Shown: piece by piece, positions 1-5,136 of the stretch
How positions within the stretch are numbered: the first letter of the stretch is position 1
Layout of the letters: each line of letters opens with the position of its first letter
Assembly: GCA_001464255.1 (NCBI GenBank)
Contig: LNFD01000098.1
Location: 1-5,136 of the forward strand
Source: Actinomycetales bacterium Ga0077552
GTDB taxonomy: Bacteria > Actinomycetota > Actinomycetes > Actinomycetales > Microbacteriaceae
Direction of reading: 5' to 3'
Length of the DNA stretch: 5,136 nt
Notes under the pieces: model-generated
Database searches by the model: none
The model's input: the letters and a program-made list of their open reading frames with translations, nothing else
Told to the model about the DNA's origin: nothing
Position numbers and translations under genes: made by a program

Positions 1-627
1 GTCGCCTCGCAGCTGCGCTACGAGACCGTCGAGTCGCTGTACGCGGCGGTCGGCGAGGGGCATGTCTCGACCCAGTCGGTCATCGAGAAGATCCTCGCGG
101 CGCTGCATGTCGAGGCCGAGAGCGATGACGAGCCCTTCAGCGTGCCGACGCGCGGACGCACTCCCGTGCGCACAAGCGACTCGGGCGTGCTGGTGCGCGG
201 CGCCCCCGACATCCTCGTGAAGCTCGCGAAGTGCTGCACGCCGGTTCCCGGCGACGCGATCGTCGGCTTCGTCACGCGCGGTCAGGGCGTGAGCGTGCAC
301 CGCGGCGACTGCAGCAACGTGGCCTCGCTGCTCACCGAGCCCGATCGCATGATCGAGGTCGAGTGGGCCCCGACGGCCAAGAGCGTCTTCCTCGTGCAGA
401 TCCAGGTCGAGGCCCTCGATCGCAGCGGCCTGCTGAGCGACGTGACGCGCGTGCTCTCCGAGCACCACGTCAACATCCTCTCGGCGAGCGTGAGCACCTC
501 GAAAGACCGCCTGGCGCTCAGCCGCTTCGTGTTCGAGATGGGCGATGTCACGCACCTCGATCGCGTGCTCAACGCCGTGCGCCGCATCGACGCCGTCTAC
601 GACGTCTACCGCGTCAGCAACGGCTGA
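1..627 (+). CDS. rel: Bifunctional (p)ppGpp synthetase/hydrolase Rel, C-terminal part (5' end outside window)
   Basis: The frame is open from base 1 to TGA at 625-627 and gives the last 208 residues of a protein that begins before the window. Long Rel/RelA/SpoT enzymes make and degrade the alarmone (p)ppGpp in the cytoplasm; their C-terminal half senses the ribosome and regulates the catalytic half. Seen here: a helical stretch (fragment residues about 1-40), a variable linker (41-65), and the conserved-cysteine (zinc-finger-like/RIS) region with KCCTPVPGD at 77-85 and HRGDC at 100-104. An ACT domain follows at about 129-206, starting FLVQIQVEALDRSGLL and ending VYDVYRVSNG. The key Cys and His residues are present, so the regulatory end looks intact. 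The hydrolase, synthetase and TGS domains must lie upstream. Actinobacteria usually carry one bifunctional long Rel, so this is probably not a RelA-only paralogue, but that cannot be tested here. The 3' end overlaps the convergent gene on the other strand by 22 bp. Confidence 0.95.
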   Translation, partial: VASQLRYETVESLYAAVGEGHVSTQSVIEKILAALHVEAESDDEPFSVPTRGRTPVRTSDSGVLVRGAPDILVKLAKCCTPVPGDAIVGFVTRGQGVSVHRGDCSNVASLLTEPDRMIEVEWAPTAKSVFLVQIQVEALDRSGLLSDVTRVLSEHHVNILSASVSTSKDRLALSRFVFEMGDVTHLDRVLNAVRRIDAVYDVYRVSNG

Positions 628-1190
628 CCGGGGTCAGCGCCCTCCGCCTCCGCGAGCGCGGCGACCAGCCGCGTGCGTGCGAGCTTGACGAACGAGAGAC
701 TCGGCCGGCGGGCGAGCTCGGCGTCGACCTCCGTGCCGTCGATGCCGTGGTGGCGGAGCCCCGAGGCGAGCAGCCCGATGACCGCGGGATCGGGATCGTG
801 CCGGGCGAGATCGAGCAGCGTGCGCAGGGGGGTCGTGACCGCGACCTGCCCGAGCAGGCGGCGCTCGTCATCGTCGATGACGACCTCCCGGGCGCGCAGG
901 CGCCGGCGGTCGGGCGAGGGGATGCGCGCCGTGATCGCGACGCATGTCGTGACCGCGACGGGCGCCGGGCCCCATCCCCAGACCCAGGCGGCGCTGCGGT
1001 CGGAGACGACCACGCGATCGTCGATCAGCAGGGGAGCGAGCGAGGCGGCGCGCGTCAGGGCGGAGACGGGCATGTCGATGGGGAGGAAACCCTCGCCGAC
1101 CGCGACCACCTCGCCGTCGAGGGCTGCTGAGCGCAGCTCGGTCGCCGAGATCAGCCGGTCGGGCAGGAGGAGTGCACCGGAGCGTGTCAT
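606..1190 (-). CDS. AbiEi-type antitoxin-like protein, no toxin partner beside it
   Basis: This 194-residue protein starts at ATG 1188-1190 and stops at TAG 606-608, inside the end of rel. It resembles proteins common in high-GC actinobacteria that automated pipelines label as type IV toxin-antitoxin AbiEi family antitoxins. The recognisable parts are SDRSAAWVWG at 63-72 (family-style AAWxxG), RLRAREVVI at 97-105, and VAVTTPLRTLLDLAR at 116-130, followed by a helical tail. In true AbiEi, an N-terminal winged helix represses the abiE promoter. I do not see a clear helix-turn-helix here, and no AbiEii nucleotidyltransferase lies next to it. A solitary regulator or a protein of unknown role is therefore as likely as an antitoxin. 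There is no obvious Shine-Dalgarno before the ATG. A poor -10-like CACACT ends 7 bases upstream, so leaderless expression is possible but weakly supported. The gene could also be read from upstream, 87 bp after the DUF2332 stop. The coding frame is secure; the family call is from memory of similar sequences. Confidence 0.7.
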   Translation of the reverse strand: MTRSGALLLPDRLISATELRSAALDGEVVAVGEGFLPIDMPVSALTRAASLAPLLIDDRVVVSDRSAAWVWGWGPAPVAVTTCVAITARIPSPDRRRLRAREVVIDDDERRLLGQVAVTTPLRTLLDLARHDPDPAVIGLLASGLRHHGIDGTEVDAELARRPSLSFVKLARTRLVAALAEAEGADPGQPLLTR

Positions 1191-1277
1191 GGGGCGCAGT
1201 GTGCCCGGGCGCGCGCGAGCGCGTCTCCGGATGCCCGCACGCTGTGGAGAACGGGCGCCGCGAACGGCTCGACCGCC

Positions 1278-2246
1278 TCAGTCGAGCGCGGTGTAGCTCT
1301 GGCCGTGCGGGCCGGCGAGCCCGATCGGCCGGCCGTCGACCGCGACGATGAATCGGCCGCCGACCGGGGCATCCACCTGCCTCGCGATGTCGGGCAGGAC
1401 GCCCTCGCCCTCGTTCGATATCCAGGTGACGTCGGGCATCGAGCGCACGAGGTCGACGAACCGCTGCCGTCGCGCGGGCTCCGGATACATGAGCACCGCA
1501 GTGTGCATGACCACGACGTGAGTATCGGCCGGTGCGCGGGCGATCAAAGCGGGCAGGTCGTCGATGAGGTCGCCGGCCACGATCTCCGGCGGATCGAGTG
1601 CGACGAGGCTGGCCGCGTCGCGCAGCCGCCGCCGTCGCGCCTCGTGCTCGGGCCAGATCAGAGCATCGAGCCACCGGAGGTCGTCGGTGTCGCGAACGTC
1701 GAGGGGGGCGAGATCGAGGCCCGCGCGCCAGACGACGGTCGGGAGCCGCGAGGGTGCCGCCGCGGCGTCCATCTCGCACGAGATCACCACCTCGCTCACG
1801 CCGTCCTCCGGATCGAGTTCGATCAGGTCGTTGTCTGACACGAACCGATAGCTGTAGCGATCGGGATACAGGCAGAGCCCGGCCGACGCCCCCACCTCGA
1901 TCAGGGCGATCGGCTCGTCGAACACCCCGAGCGCGGGGAGGAGCACAGCGCAGCGCGCGGCCTCGTTGGTCTGCGTCGACCGCGCCATGACGACCGGCAC
2001 GAGGTCTGCCCACCGGGGCAGCACCCACGCTTCGAAGTCGGCGAACGACCCCGGCACGGCTCCGAGCCAGCGCGCGGCGCCGAAGATCAGGTTCGGCTGG
2101 CGCTTGATCGGCGGCAGAGCGGCGATCCGGGCGAGCAGCTCGGGGCTGTCGGCGACACCTCGCGCCCAGCCTTCCAGGATCGGCGAGCTGCCGACCGTCT
2201 CGACGTCGGCCCAGCGCCGATACCCCGTCGCGATATCGTCGATCAC
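1278..2246 (-). CDS. DUF2332 family protein, unknown function
   Basis: This 322-residue protein starts at GTG 2244-2246 and stops at TGA 1278-1280. It has the hallmarks I associate with DUF2332: an N-terminal YRRWADVETVGSSP (9-22), PPIKRQPNL (45-53), TQTNEAARCA (91-100), IEVGASAGLCLYPDRYSY (116-133), WLDALIWPE (192-200), HTAVLMY (248-254) and WISNEGEG (275-282). The length is normal for the family. No biochemical role is established that I know of. The ExGxSxG segment after a hydrophobic strand looks like the glycine-rich loop of Rossmann-fold SAM-dependent methyltransferases, and the late hydrophobic strand (VVVMHTAVLMY) fits such a fold, but that is inference. No signal peptide or membrane segment is seen, so it is probably cytoplasmic. 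It begins 25 bp after the DUF349 stop and is likely in the same transcript. No Shine-Dalgarno precedes the GTG, and no other in-frame start keeps the conserved N-terminus, so translational coupling may be used. Confidence 0.88.
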   Translation of the reverse strand: MIDDIATGYRRWADVETVGSSPILEGWARGVADSPELLARIAALPPIKRQPNLIFGAARWLGAVPGSFADFEAWVLPRWADLVPVVMARSTQTNEAARCAVLLPALGVFDEPIALIEVGASAGLCLYPDRYSYRFVSDNDLIELDPEDGVSEVVISCEMDAAAAPSRLPTVVWRAGLDLAPLDVRDTDDLRWLDALIWPEHEARRRRLRDAASLVALDPPEIVAGDLIDDLPALIARAPADTHVVVMHTAVLMYPEPARRQRFVDLVRSMPDVTWISNEGEGVLPDIARQVDAPVGGRFIVAVDGRPIGLAGPHGQSYTALD

Positions 2247-2271
2247 GGCACCGGGCAGCCGGCGCGGTGCG

Positions 2272-3504
2272 CTACCGGTCGACGGCGCCGAGCCAGGCGC
2301 GCCGCGCCTCGAGCGCCTCGGTGACCTCGGCGATGCGCTTGGCGTCCTTCGCCGCGGTGGCGGCCGCGAGGTCGGCCTCGAGGCCTGCGATGGCCTGCTC
2401 GAGCTGGGCCGCGAGGCCCTCGGAGCGGGCCTTCTTCTCGGGATCGGAGCGGTTCCAGTGCTCCTCTTCGAGCTTCTTCACGGCGAGCTCGATCTGCCGC
2501 ATGCGGTCTTCCACCGCCTTCACGTGGTCGCGCGGGACCTTGCCGGCGGCATCCCACTTGCGCTGGATGTTCGAAAGCGTCGCCCGCGCCTGTACGCGGT
2601 CGGTCGCCGTCAGCAGGGGAGCGGCCTCGTCGAGGAGGGCGAGCTTGACCGCGAGGTTGCCGGCGAACTCCTCGTTCTCGCGCGCGTCGACCTCGGCCTT
2701 CGCGGCGTAGAGGGCATCGCCCGCGGCCTTGAACTGCGCCCAGAGGGCGTCGTCGACCTTCTTGCCCGCGCGGCCGGCGAGCTTCCACTCGTCGAGCAGG
2801 CGGCGGTAGGCGGGGATTCCGCCGGTGCCCTGCGAGGCGAGCGCGACGGCCTGGTCGATGAGCGCCTGCTTGCGGGCGCGCACCTCCTTGTGCTCGGAGT
2901 CGAGACCGGCAAAGAACGCGCGGCGGTGCGACTCGACCGTCGTGCGGGCGGCACGGAAGCGCTTCCAGAGGTCGTCGCCTTGCTTCTTGGGCAGGCGGGG
3001 GCCGTTCGCCTGGTGGTCCTTCCAGCGCGTGAACAGGGCGTCGAGCTCGCCCGACACCTGCTTCCACTGCACCGACTGCGGGTCTTTCGCGGCGAGCGCC
3101 TCGGCGGCTTCGACGATCGCCGTGCGCTCAGCGACGGCCGCCTCGGTCGCCGCGGCGGCCTCGGCCTTCTGCTCCTCGGTGAGCTTCTCGACGGTCGCGG
3201 TGAGCGCGCCGACGCGAGTGCGCAGGGCCTCGAGGTCGCCGACCGCGGCAGGGGCCTCGAGCGCCGCCGTCAGGGTCGCGACGGTCTTTGCGACGTCGGC
3301 GGCGGGGGCACCGGCCTTGGCGCGCTGCTCGAGCAGGCGGACCTGCCCCTCGAGCTCGGTGTACTTGCGGGTGAAGTAGGCGAGCGCCTCGTCGGGGGTG
3401 CCGTCGGGGTACTGGCCGACCGCGCGCTCGGCTCCGCCGTCGGTGACGTACACGGTGCCGGTCTCGTCGACCCGACCCCAGGGGGAGTTCTCGTTGGCTG
3501 ACAC
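2272..3504 (-). CDS. DUF349 domain-repeat coiled-coil protein
   Basis: The protein has 410 residues counted from the preferred GTG start at 3502-3504, with TAG at 2272-2274. An N-terminal cap, WGRVDETGTVYV at about 9-20, is typical of actinobacterial members. A long Ala/Glu-rich helical, probably coiled-coil region follows (about 40-140). Then come three DUF349 units, each marked by tryptophan-containing helices: repeat 1 with LFTRWKD (157-163) and LWKRFRAAR (179-187), repeat 2 with LLDEWKLAG (236-244) and LWAQFKAAGDALY (254-266), and repeat 3 with IQRKWDAAGKVP (313-324). A charged helical tail ends it. No enzyme motif, signal peptide or membrane span is visible, so it is probably a cytosolic helical scaffold or binding protein of unknown function. 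An in-frame GTG at 3570 would add 22 residues, but it lies upstream of the predicted -10 box at 3559-3564, and the family N-terminus matches the shorter form. A purine-rich GAGG lies 11 bases before GTG 3504. DUF2332 follows 25 bp downstream. Confidence 0.9.
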   Translation of the reverse strand: MSANENSPWGRVDETGTVYVTDGGAERAVGQYPDGTPDEALAYFTRKYTELEGQVRLLEQRAKAGAPAADVAKTVATLTAALEAPAAVGDLEALRTRVGALTATVEKLTEEQKAEAAAATEAAVAERTAIVEAAEALAAKDPQSVQWKQVSGELDALFTRWKDHQANGPRLPKKQGDDLWKRFRAARTTVESHRRAFFAGLDSEHKEVRARKQALIDQAVALASQGTGGIPAYRRLLDEWKLAGRAGKKVDDALWAQFKAAGDALYAAKAEVDARENEEFAGNLAVKLALLDEAAPLLTATDRVQARATLSNIQRKWDAAGKVPRDHVKAVEDRMRQIELAVKKLEEEHWNRSDPEKKARSEGLAAQLEQAIAGLEADLAAATAAKDAKRIAEVTEALEARRAWLGAVDR

Positions 3505-3558
3505 GTCTGCTTCATCCTCATCGAGTGCGCACGCGCGACAGTCGCCGCACGGTTTTTC

Positions 3559-3564
3559 AGCATA
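3559..3564 (-). promoter_or_regulatory. Candidate -10 element for the DUF349 gene
   Basis: Read on the minus strand, this is TATGCT, matching the actinobacterial TANNNT -10 pattern, inside the only clearly AT-rich patch of the gap. Transcription would begin near 3552, leaving about 48 bases before GTG 3504. No convincing -35 is seen at the expected distance, which is common for actinobacterial promoters. The site argues against the longer reading from GTG 3570, which would lie upstream of the mRNA start. Confidence 0.45.
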
Positions 3565-3580
3565 TGGCACGCCCGGCGGC

Positions 3581-3609
3581 GCGAGTCGGGCTCGCCCGCC
3601 CGCGCGGGC
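3581..3609 (-). terminator. Possible GC-rich terminator after the isomerase gene
   Basis: Two inverted repeats lie 7-35 bases past the isomerase stop: GCGAG-TCGGG-CTCGC at 3581-3595 (5-bp stem, 5-base loop) and the perfect 12-bp palindrome GCCCGCGCGGGC at 3598-3609. On the minus strand the first can be extended through a bulge to GGGCGAG/CTCGCGCC. No U-tract follows, so an intrinsic terminator of the classical kind is not shown. In DNA this GC-rich such repeats also arise by chance. Confidence 0.3.
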
Positions 3610-3615
3610 CGATCG

Positions 3616-4386
3616 CTATTGGATCGTGATGCCCGAGATCACGGTCGGCACGACCGGGGGGCCGTCTCCGCCGCCGCCCTCGACGCCCGCGGCGACGACG
3701 TCGGCGAGCAGAGCATCCAGCCCGCTCGTGATGCGGCCCATGACGGTGTAGCCGCCCGCGGCGTCGGCGGGGATCGTCGACTCGTCGTAGACGATGAAGA
3801 ACTGGCTGCCCATGCTCGCGCCGTCGCCGCCCTGGCGCGCCATGGCGATGACGCCCGTCGCGTAGACGTCGTCGAGCGGGGGGTTCTCGATGGGCCCGAA
3901 GCGGTAGTCGGGGCCGCCCGAGCCGTCGCCGTTGGGGTCGCCGCACTGCAGTACGAAGATGCCCTCGGTCGTCAGGCGGTGGCAGCTGAGGCCGTCGTAG
4001 AAGCCGCTCTGCACGAGGCTCACGAACGAGGCGACCGCTTGCGGCGCGGCGAGGCCGTCGAGCTCGTACTGCAGCTCGAGACCGTCGTTGATGGTCATGG
4101 CGCCCGTCCAGGTGCGGAACTCGCTCAGCGCCGCATCAGGCGCGGCGACGGCCGGCTCTGTCGGCTCGGGGCTCGCGCTCGCGACGGGCTCCGGGGTACC
4201 GGGGCCGGCAGTGAAGTACACGATCTGCGCGGTCGCCGCCAGGGCGCCGACGACGACGATCGCGAGCACCGCGATGAGGTTGTCGCGCTTGCGGCGCGCG
4301 ATCTTCGACTCGTGCACGGTCTGCCGTGCCTGGTAGCGGCGCAGGCGATCCTGCGTCTCCCGGTTGCTGGCCGATGCGGCTGCCAC
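3616..4386 (-). CDS. Membrane-anchored cyclophilin-type peptidyl-prolyl cis-trans isomerase
   Basis: This protein has 256 residues from GTG 4384-4386 to TAG 3616-3618. Cyclophilins catalyse cis-trans isomerisation of X-Pro bonds. A basic N-terminus containing RLRRYQARQ and ARRKRD (about 14-35) is followed by one membrane helix (37-58, LIAVLAIVVVGALAATAQ and on). A Pro/Glu/Ala-rich linker comes next (62-84), then the cyclophilin domain (about 95-256). The basic flank predicts cytoplasm-in topology, with the enzyme outside the membrane; there is no lipobox or clear signal-peptidase site. Landmarks are FVSLVQSGFYDGLSCHR (121-137) with the catalytic Arg137, VLQCGDPNGDGSGGPDY (145-161) with the conserved Gln147, and MGSQFF (192-197). 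Cys135 replaces the usual Phe of FHR, and Cys148 replaces a Gly of QGGD; both are usual in actinobacterial relatives. An upstream GTG at 4434 would add 16 residues without family support. GGAGGA at 4390-4395 sits only 3 bases before GTG 4386, a short but usable spacing. It is divergent from rarA. Confidence 0.93.
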   Translation of the reverse strand: MAAASASNRETQDRLRRYQARQTVHESKIARRKRDNLIAVLAIVVVGALAATAQIVYFTAGPGTPEPVASASPEPTEPAVAAPDAALSEFRTWTGAMTINDGLELQYELDGLAAPQAVASFVSLVQSGFYDGLSCHRLTTEGIFVLQCGDPNGDGSGGPDYRFGPIENPPLDDVYATGVIAMARQGGDGASMGSQFFIVYDESTIPADAAGGYTVMGRITSGLDALLADVVAAGVEGGGGDGPPVVPTVISGITIQ

Positions 4387-4389
4387 TGC

Positions 4390-4395
4390 TCCTCC
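4390..4395 (-). promoter_or_regulatory. Ribosome binding site of the isomerase gene
   Basis: The minus strand reads GGAGGA here, the strongest Shine-Dalgarno match in the window. It lies 3 bases before GTG 4386. The spacing is tight, but the match favours this start over the in-frame GTG at 4434, which has no such site and lies at the predicted transcription start. Confidence 0.55.
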
Positions 4396-4437
4396 ATCCG
4401 GCGGCGGGCGCCGTTCGTGCGGCCCGCGCCGCACTGA

Positions 4438-4443
4438 ACTCTA
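4438..4443 (-). promoter_or_regulatory. Candidate -10 element for the isomerase gene
   Basis: The minus strand reads TAGAGT, fitting the TANNNT -10 pattern. Transcription would start near 4431, giving a leader of roughly 45 bases that contains the GGAGGA site before GTG 4386. The expected -35 area (about 4461-4466) shows no consensus; it overlaps a 10-bp palindrome, GCGCCGGCGC at 4456-4465. Confidence 0.4.
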
Positions 4444-4495
4444 GTCGAGCCCCCGGCGCCGGCGCTCGCGCCCACGGCCGGTCGGGGCGGGCCGT

Positions 4496-4501
4496 TAGCC
4501 T
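4496..4501 (+). promoter_or_regulatory. Candidate -10 element for rarA, leaderless geometry
   Basis: TAGCCT matches TANNNT and ends 6 bases before the rarA ATG at 4508, so the predicted transcription start falls on the A of the ATG. This is the layout of leaderless mRNAs, which are frequent in actinobacteria. Only a G-run (4502-4506), too close to the ATG for a normal Shine-Dalgarno, lies in between. No clear -35 is visible. Confidence 0.45.
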
Positions 4502-4507
4502 GGGGGC

Positions 4508-5136
4508 ATGGATGCTCAGCCGGGCCTCGGCAGCGCCGCGGTTCCCCTCGCCGTGCGCATGCGGCCGACGCGCCTCGATGAGGTCGCCGGTCAGCGGCAC
4601 CTGCTGCGACCGGGATCACCCCTCGTGAGCCTCGCGAGCGACGATCCCGGCCGGGCCCCGAGCGCCGTCTCGGTCATCCTGTGGGGCCCGCCCGGAACGG
4701 GCAAGACGACGCTCGCGCAGGCCATCGCGCGCTCGAGCGGGCGCCGCTTCATCGAGCTCTCGGCCGTGACCGCCGGGGTGAAGGATGTGCGCGAGGTCAT
4801 GGAGCGCGCTCTCGCCGACCGCGACCTCTACGGCACGTCGACCGTGCTCTTCCTCGATGAGATCCACCGGTTCACGAAGGCCCAGCAGGACGCCCTCCTG
4901 CCGGGCGTCGAGAACGGCTGGGTCATCCTCATCGCCGCGACGACCGAGAACCCCTCCTTCTCAATCATCGCGCCGTTGCTCAGCCGCAGCCTGCTCCTCA
5001 CGCTCGAGACGCTCAGCGACGACGACCTCGGGCTGCTCGTCGACCGCGCCGTCTCCGACCCCCGCGGGCTCGCCGGCCGCGTCGAGCTCGAGCCCGCGGC
5101 GCGCGAGGCGATCGTTCGCCTCGCCTCGGGCGACGC
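4508..5136 (+). CDS. rarA: Replication-associated recombination protein A (RarA/MgsA), N-terminal half (3' end outside window)
   Basis: The frame is open from ATG 4508 to the window edge, giving the first 209 residues of a protein usually about 430-450 long. RarA is a cytoplasmic AAA+ ATPase related to the clamp loader and RuvB; it acts at stalled or gapped replication forks and interacts with SSB. Seen: the family N-terminal PLAVRMRPTRLDEVAGQ (13-29), Walker A GPPGTGKT (60-67), Walker B LFLDEIHRF (114-122), sensor 1 ATTENPSF (144-151) and the arginine-finger region LLSRS (157-161). All the ATPase residues expected in this part are present. The start at 4508 is chosen because the conserved PLAVRMRP block begins at residue 13, so the internal ATG at residue 18 would cut it. 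A leaderless -10 (4496-4501) fits this start. The rest of the AAA+ lid and the C-terminal tetramerisation domain lie beyond the window. It is transcribed away from the isomerase gene. Confidence 0.95.
   Translation, partial: MDAQPGLGSAAVPLAVRMRPTRLDEVAGQRHLLRPGSPLVSLASDDPGRAPSAVSVILWGPPGTGKTTLAQAIARSSGRRFIELSAVTAGVKDVREVMERALADRDLYGTSTVLFLDEIHRFTKAQQDALLPGVENGWVILIAATTENPSFSIIAPLLSRSLLLTLETLSDDDLGLLVDRAVSDPRGLAGRVELEPAAREAIVRLASGD

Larger units (their letters stand above)
3505..3615 (-). other. Intergenic region between isomerase and DUF349 genes
   Basis: This 111-bp gap holds GC-rich inverted repeats just after the isomerase stop and an AT-rich patch (3551-3565) that stands out from its surroundings. 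The patch contains the best -10 match for the DUF349 gene. A short inverted repeat, GCGAC-A-GTCGC at 3535-3545, lies between the predicted transcription start and the start codon. It is only 11 bp long and could be chance in DNA of this composition. No small gene is supported here. Confidence 0.5.
4387..4507. promoter_or_regulatory. Divergent promoter region between isomerase and rarA
   Basis: This 121-bp gap separates the two outward-facing genes. It holds one -10 candidate per strand (4438-4443 minus, 4496-4501 plus), about 52 bp apart. Between them lies a perfect 10-bp palindrome at 4456-4465 that could be a regulator site or simply chance in GC-rich DNA. No hairpin with a U-tract and no small gene is seen. 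Confidence 0.5.

Noticed and set aside
231..1130. Plus-strand open frame of 299 codons
   Set aside because: It is out of frame with rel, then antisense to the AbiEi-like gene; extreme Arg content and no motif.
1243..1251. DnaA-box-like TGTGGAGAA (reverse TTCTCCACA)
   Set aside because: It is a single site with one mismatch to TTATCCACA, without a cluster, AT-rich unwinding region or dnaA/dnaN genes nearby; not an origin.
1191..1277. GC-rich alternating stretch (CGCG repeats around 1209-1224) as a terminator after DUF2332
   Set aside because: Only a 4-bp CGCG stem with a tiny loop can be drawn and no U-tract follows; alternating CG is expected by chance here.
868..2028. Minus-strand open frame of 386 codons
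   Set aside because: It is an Arg/Pro/Ala-rich frame-shifted shadow spanning the DUF2332 gene and part of the AbiEi-like gene; both real frames carry family motifs.
606..2246. AbiEi-like plus DUF2332 as a toxin-antitoxin or defence pair
   Set aside because: The DUF2332 protein shows no nucleotidyltransferase (AbiEii) motif, the genes are 87 bp apart rather than overlapping, and there are no other defence genes or mobility signs.
1966..3501. Long plus-strand open frame of 511 codons
   Set aside because: It runs antisense across the DUF349 gene and part of DUF2332. Its Gly/Leu/Arg/Val-rich composition is typical of a reverse-strand shadow in GC-rich DNA, and it shows no family motif.
3619..4437. 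Plus-strand open frame of 272 codons
   Set aside because: It is an almost coextensive mirror of the cyclophilin gene, whose motifs are unmistakable; the mirror is low-complexity Ala/Arg/Asp/Val with no recognisable domain.
4125..4619. Minus-strand open frame crossing from the isomerase gene into rarA
   Set aside because: It would cover the divergent promoter region and the antisense of rarA's start; its composition is shadow-like.

Overview
The DNA is very GC-rich, with strong G/C preference at third codon positions, frequent GTG starts and long spurious antisense open frames. The proteins look actinobacterial: Rel, a three-repeat DUF349 protein, a membrane-anchored cyclophilin and RarA. The best guess is a chromosomal segment from Actinomycetota, probably order Micrococcales and family Microbacteriaceae. 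This is judged from protein flavour and gene company, not from a search. No mobile element, CRISPR array, tRNA, rRNA or phage gene is visible.

Layout: (1) 1-627, + strand, the 3' end of a bifunctional (p)ppGpp synthetase/hydrolase (Rel), covering the conserved-cysteine region and the ACT domain. (2) 606-1190, - strand, a 194-aa protein resembling actinobacterial AbiEi-type antitoxin-like proteins; its stop lies inside the end of rel, giving a 22-bp tail-to-tail overlap. (3) 1278-2246, - strand, a DUF2332 protein of unknown function with a methyltransferase-like glycine motif. (4) 2272-3504, - strand, a DUF349-repeat coiled-coil protein. (5) 3616-4386, - strand, a membrane-anchored cyclophilin-type peptidyl-prolyl isomerase. 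(6) 4508 to the window end, + strand, the N-terminal half of the AAA+ ATPase RarA (MgsA).

The four minus-strand genes run in the order isomerase, DUF349, DUF2332, AbiEi-like. DUF349 and DUF2332 are only 25 bp apart and are probably cotranscribed. The isomerase and rarA diverge from a 121-bp gap holding two back-to-back TANNNT -10 candidates; the rarA one suggests a leaderless mRNA. A third candidate, in an AT-rich patch at 3551-3565, argues that the DUF349 gene starts at GTG 3504 rather than further upstream.

Functionally this is mostly a housekeeping and stress neighbourhood: stringent response, extracytoplasmic protein folding and replication-fork maintenance, with three poorly characterised proteins between. 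I see no convincing undescribed multi-gene system. The most worthwhile leads are the DUF2332 protein, the toxin-less AbiEi-like gene overlapping rel, and the DUF349 protein.
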